Assembly (NCBI GenBank): GCA_017414435.1
Contig: JAFQMN010000006.1
Coordinates: 1-64,000, forward strand
Direction: 5' to 3'
Source of the DNA: Oscillospiraceae bacterium
Lineage (GTDB): Bacteria > Bacillota > Clostridia > Oscillospirales > Ruminococcaceae
DNA length: 64,000 nucleotides
The notes beneath the pieces were generated by a model. The model had not been told where the DNA came from. It was given only the letters and a program-made list of their open reading frames with translations, and did no database searches. Below, in pieces: positions 62,984-64,000 of the stretch. Numbering within the stretch: position 1 is the first letter of the stretch; each line of letters starts with the position of its first letter. A program made the position numbers and the translations under genes.

Positions 62984-63807
62984 TGAAAAAAAGACTCGAT
63001 ATTTTAGCATTAGAGCAAGGGCTAGAAACCACGCGCGAACGTGTGCAAGCTTTAATTATGTCTGGCCAGATTTATGTTAACAACGAGCGGGCAACTAAGC
63101 CGGGTGATATGTACTCTGAAGATGTTTTACTGGAGTTTAGAGGAGAGAAGATAAAATATGTAAGCAGAGGAGGGTATAAGCTCGAAAAAGCTATAAAAAC
63201 TTTTGGCATTTCGATGCAAGGCAAAACTTGTATGGATATAGGCTGTTCTACTGGTGGTTTTATTGATTGTATGCTTCAAAATGGCATAAAAAAAGTACTT
63301 GGTGTGGATGTTGGTTATGGCCAATTAGACTGGAGGCTGCGGCAAGATAAGAGGGTATTTTTATTAGAGAAAACAAATATCAGAAATGTTACTAAAGAAG
63401 ATGTAAAAGATTTTGATATTAATTTTGTAACAGTTGATGTGTCGTTTATATCTTTAAAAAAGGTTTTGCCGCCTGCAAGTGCATTGGTTACAGATGGTTG
63501 TGAATTTGTGTGTTTAATAAAGCCACAATTTGAAGCGGAAAGGACAGAGGTAGGGAAAGGAGGGATTGTAAAAGATGCAAAATTACATAAAAAAATACTA
63601 AGCAAAATAATAGATTTTTTATCTAGTATGAATGTTTTATTGTTGGGCCTTACATTTTCGCCTATTAAAGGAACAAAAGGAAATATTGAATATTTGATCT
63701 ATTTTAAATTATTCCGTGAGAATTTAGCTAAGAATGTATTGGAAAATATGAAATTTTCTGATATAATAGAAAATGTGGTAAGCAATGCTTGCAAGGAGCT
63801 TAATTAA
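62983..63807 (+). CDS. tlyA: TlyA-family rRNA (cytidine-2'-O)-methyltransferase (hemolysin A-like)
   Basis: TlyA methylates 2'-OH of cytidines in rRNA of both subunits and is also called a hemolysin. The 274-residue protein has an S4 RNA-binding domain (RLDILALEQGLETTRERVQA near residue 4) and an FtsJ-like methyltransferase domain with KYVSRGGYKLEKAI, DIGCSTGGFIDCML and VTVDVSFISLKKVLP. ATG 62983 overlaps the dxs stop by one base (TGATG), with AAAGGAG upstream; an in-frame TTG at 62980 is possible but less likely. nadK, often between tlyA and argR, is absent. Confidence 0.95.
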   Translation: MKKRLDILALEQGLETTRERVQALIMSGQIYVNNERATKPGDMYSEDVLLEFRGEKIKYVSRGGYKLEKAIKTFGISMQGKTCMDIGCSTGGFIDCMLQNGIKKVLGVDVGYGQLDWRLRQDKRVFLLEKTNIRNVTKEDVKDFDINFVTVDVSFISLKKVLPPASALVTDGCEFVCLIKPQFEAERTEVGKGGIVKDAKLHKKILSKIIDFLSSMNVLLLGLTFSPIKGTKGNIEYLIYFKLFRENLAKNVLENMKFSDIIENVVSNACKELN

Positions 63808-63878
63808 CTTTTGAGTTTTATTTAGGGAAGTTTTTGGTTATAAAGTGGAATAGGAATAAAACCAAAGGTTGATGTAAG

Positions 63879-64000
63879 ATGAAAAAAAACAGAAAAAAGC
63901 GGGCTAGGCAACAGCGAATTTCGGAGTTAGTTAACGAAATGGCGGTGAAGAATCAGGCGCATTTAATAGAGTTATTAAAGGCAGAAGGTTTTGAAGCTAC
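63879..64000 (+). CDS. argR: Arginine repressor ArgR, N-terminal part (cut by window edge)
   Basis: The 40 visible residues, starting MKKNRKKRARQQRISELVNE and ending in LIELLKAEGFEAT, match the winged helix-turn-helix N-terminal domain of ArgR/AhrC, with RQQRISELV and the family LKxxGFxVTQ boundary just at the edge. ArgR represses arginine biosynthesis genes and activates catabolism with arginine as corepressor. It begins about 70 bases after tlyA, the common order. The ribosome site is weak (AAAGG), so start is moderately sure. Confidence 0.85.
   Translation, partial: MKKNRKKRARQQRISELVNEMAVKNQAHLIELLKAEGFEA

Overview
The window looks like a chromosome segment of an A+T-rich, flagellated, Gram-positive bacterium of the class Clostridia; an Oscillospirales/Ruminococcaceae-like lineage is my inference. 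Supporting gene content: a PASTA kinase/PP2C pair, SepF and DivIVA, a sigma-D type flagellar promoter, HPr, TTG/GTG starts behind strong AGGAGG-like ribosome sites, sigma-A promoters with 17-base spacers, the order dxs-tlyA-argR, a 1416-residue dehydratase-activase fusion, and the NifU-like/GGGtGRT gene pair. No rRNA genes, complete mobile elements or CRISPR arrays were seen.

Region by region. 1-0.4 kb: the N-terminal part of an EcoRI-family DNA adenine methyltransferase on the minus strand, running off the left edge. 0.8-4.5 kb: rlmN-prpC-prkC. 4.6-10.7 kb: a late flagellar operon (flgM, flgN-like, flgK, flgL, fliD-like, fliS, coiled-coil gene) behind a sigma-D promoter, followed by greA. 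11.4-16.8 kb: a small membrane protein, the NifU-like/GGGtGRT pair, a terminator- and repeat-rich gap, and a large secreted acidic protein. 17-20.3 kb (minus strand): deoD, rpmF and a polar amino acid ABC transporter. 20.5-41.6 kb (plus strand): a dense housekeeping run: plsX, rnc, ftsY, rsmA, pyrG, lepA; sepF, divIVA, lspA, a Nif3-like gene, tsaD, tcdA; ptsH; amidase; rpmE; yigZ, dnaG, sigA, a small conserved gene, metG, and a gingipain-like secreted protease candidate. 41.7-44.4 kb (minus strand): tRNA-Gln, tRNA-His, tRNA-Arg, a cupin, a small membrane protein, tRNA-Gly and mnmE. 44.6-55.4 kb (plus strand): a secreted S9 peptidase, thiT, a MATE exporter, a cysteine desulfurase, ogg, pseB-like, an Rnf-like membrane protein, efp, an aroE-like gene and a membrane protein. 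55.6-64 kb: a P-loop kinase, the dehydratase activase fusion, rsmD, dxs, tlyA and the start of argR.

The most interesting signals are not single genes. (1) Three intergenic copies of a repeat of about 90 bases each contain the perfect palindrome TGTTCCACGTGGAACA, one base from a canonical ParB-binding parS site. (2) Base composition of plus-strand genes changes sharply between the left part (A>>T, G about equal to C) and the part right of about 20.5 kb (G>>C, T>=A), as expected at an origin-type replichore switch or an old inversion edge. Together these suggest an origin-proximal segment, although no dnaA/dnaN or DnaA-box cluster was seen. Other points: a G9 tract beside the promoter of the surface protein gene, an operator-like palindrome inside the methyltransferase promoter, a hairpin enclosing the greA ribosome site and start codon, the candidate peptidase C25-like protein, and the still uncharacterised GGGtGRT pair.
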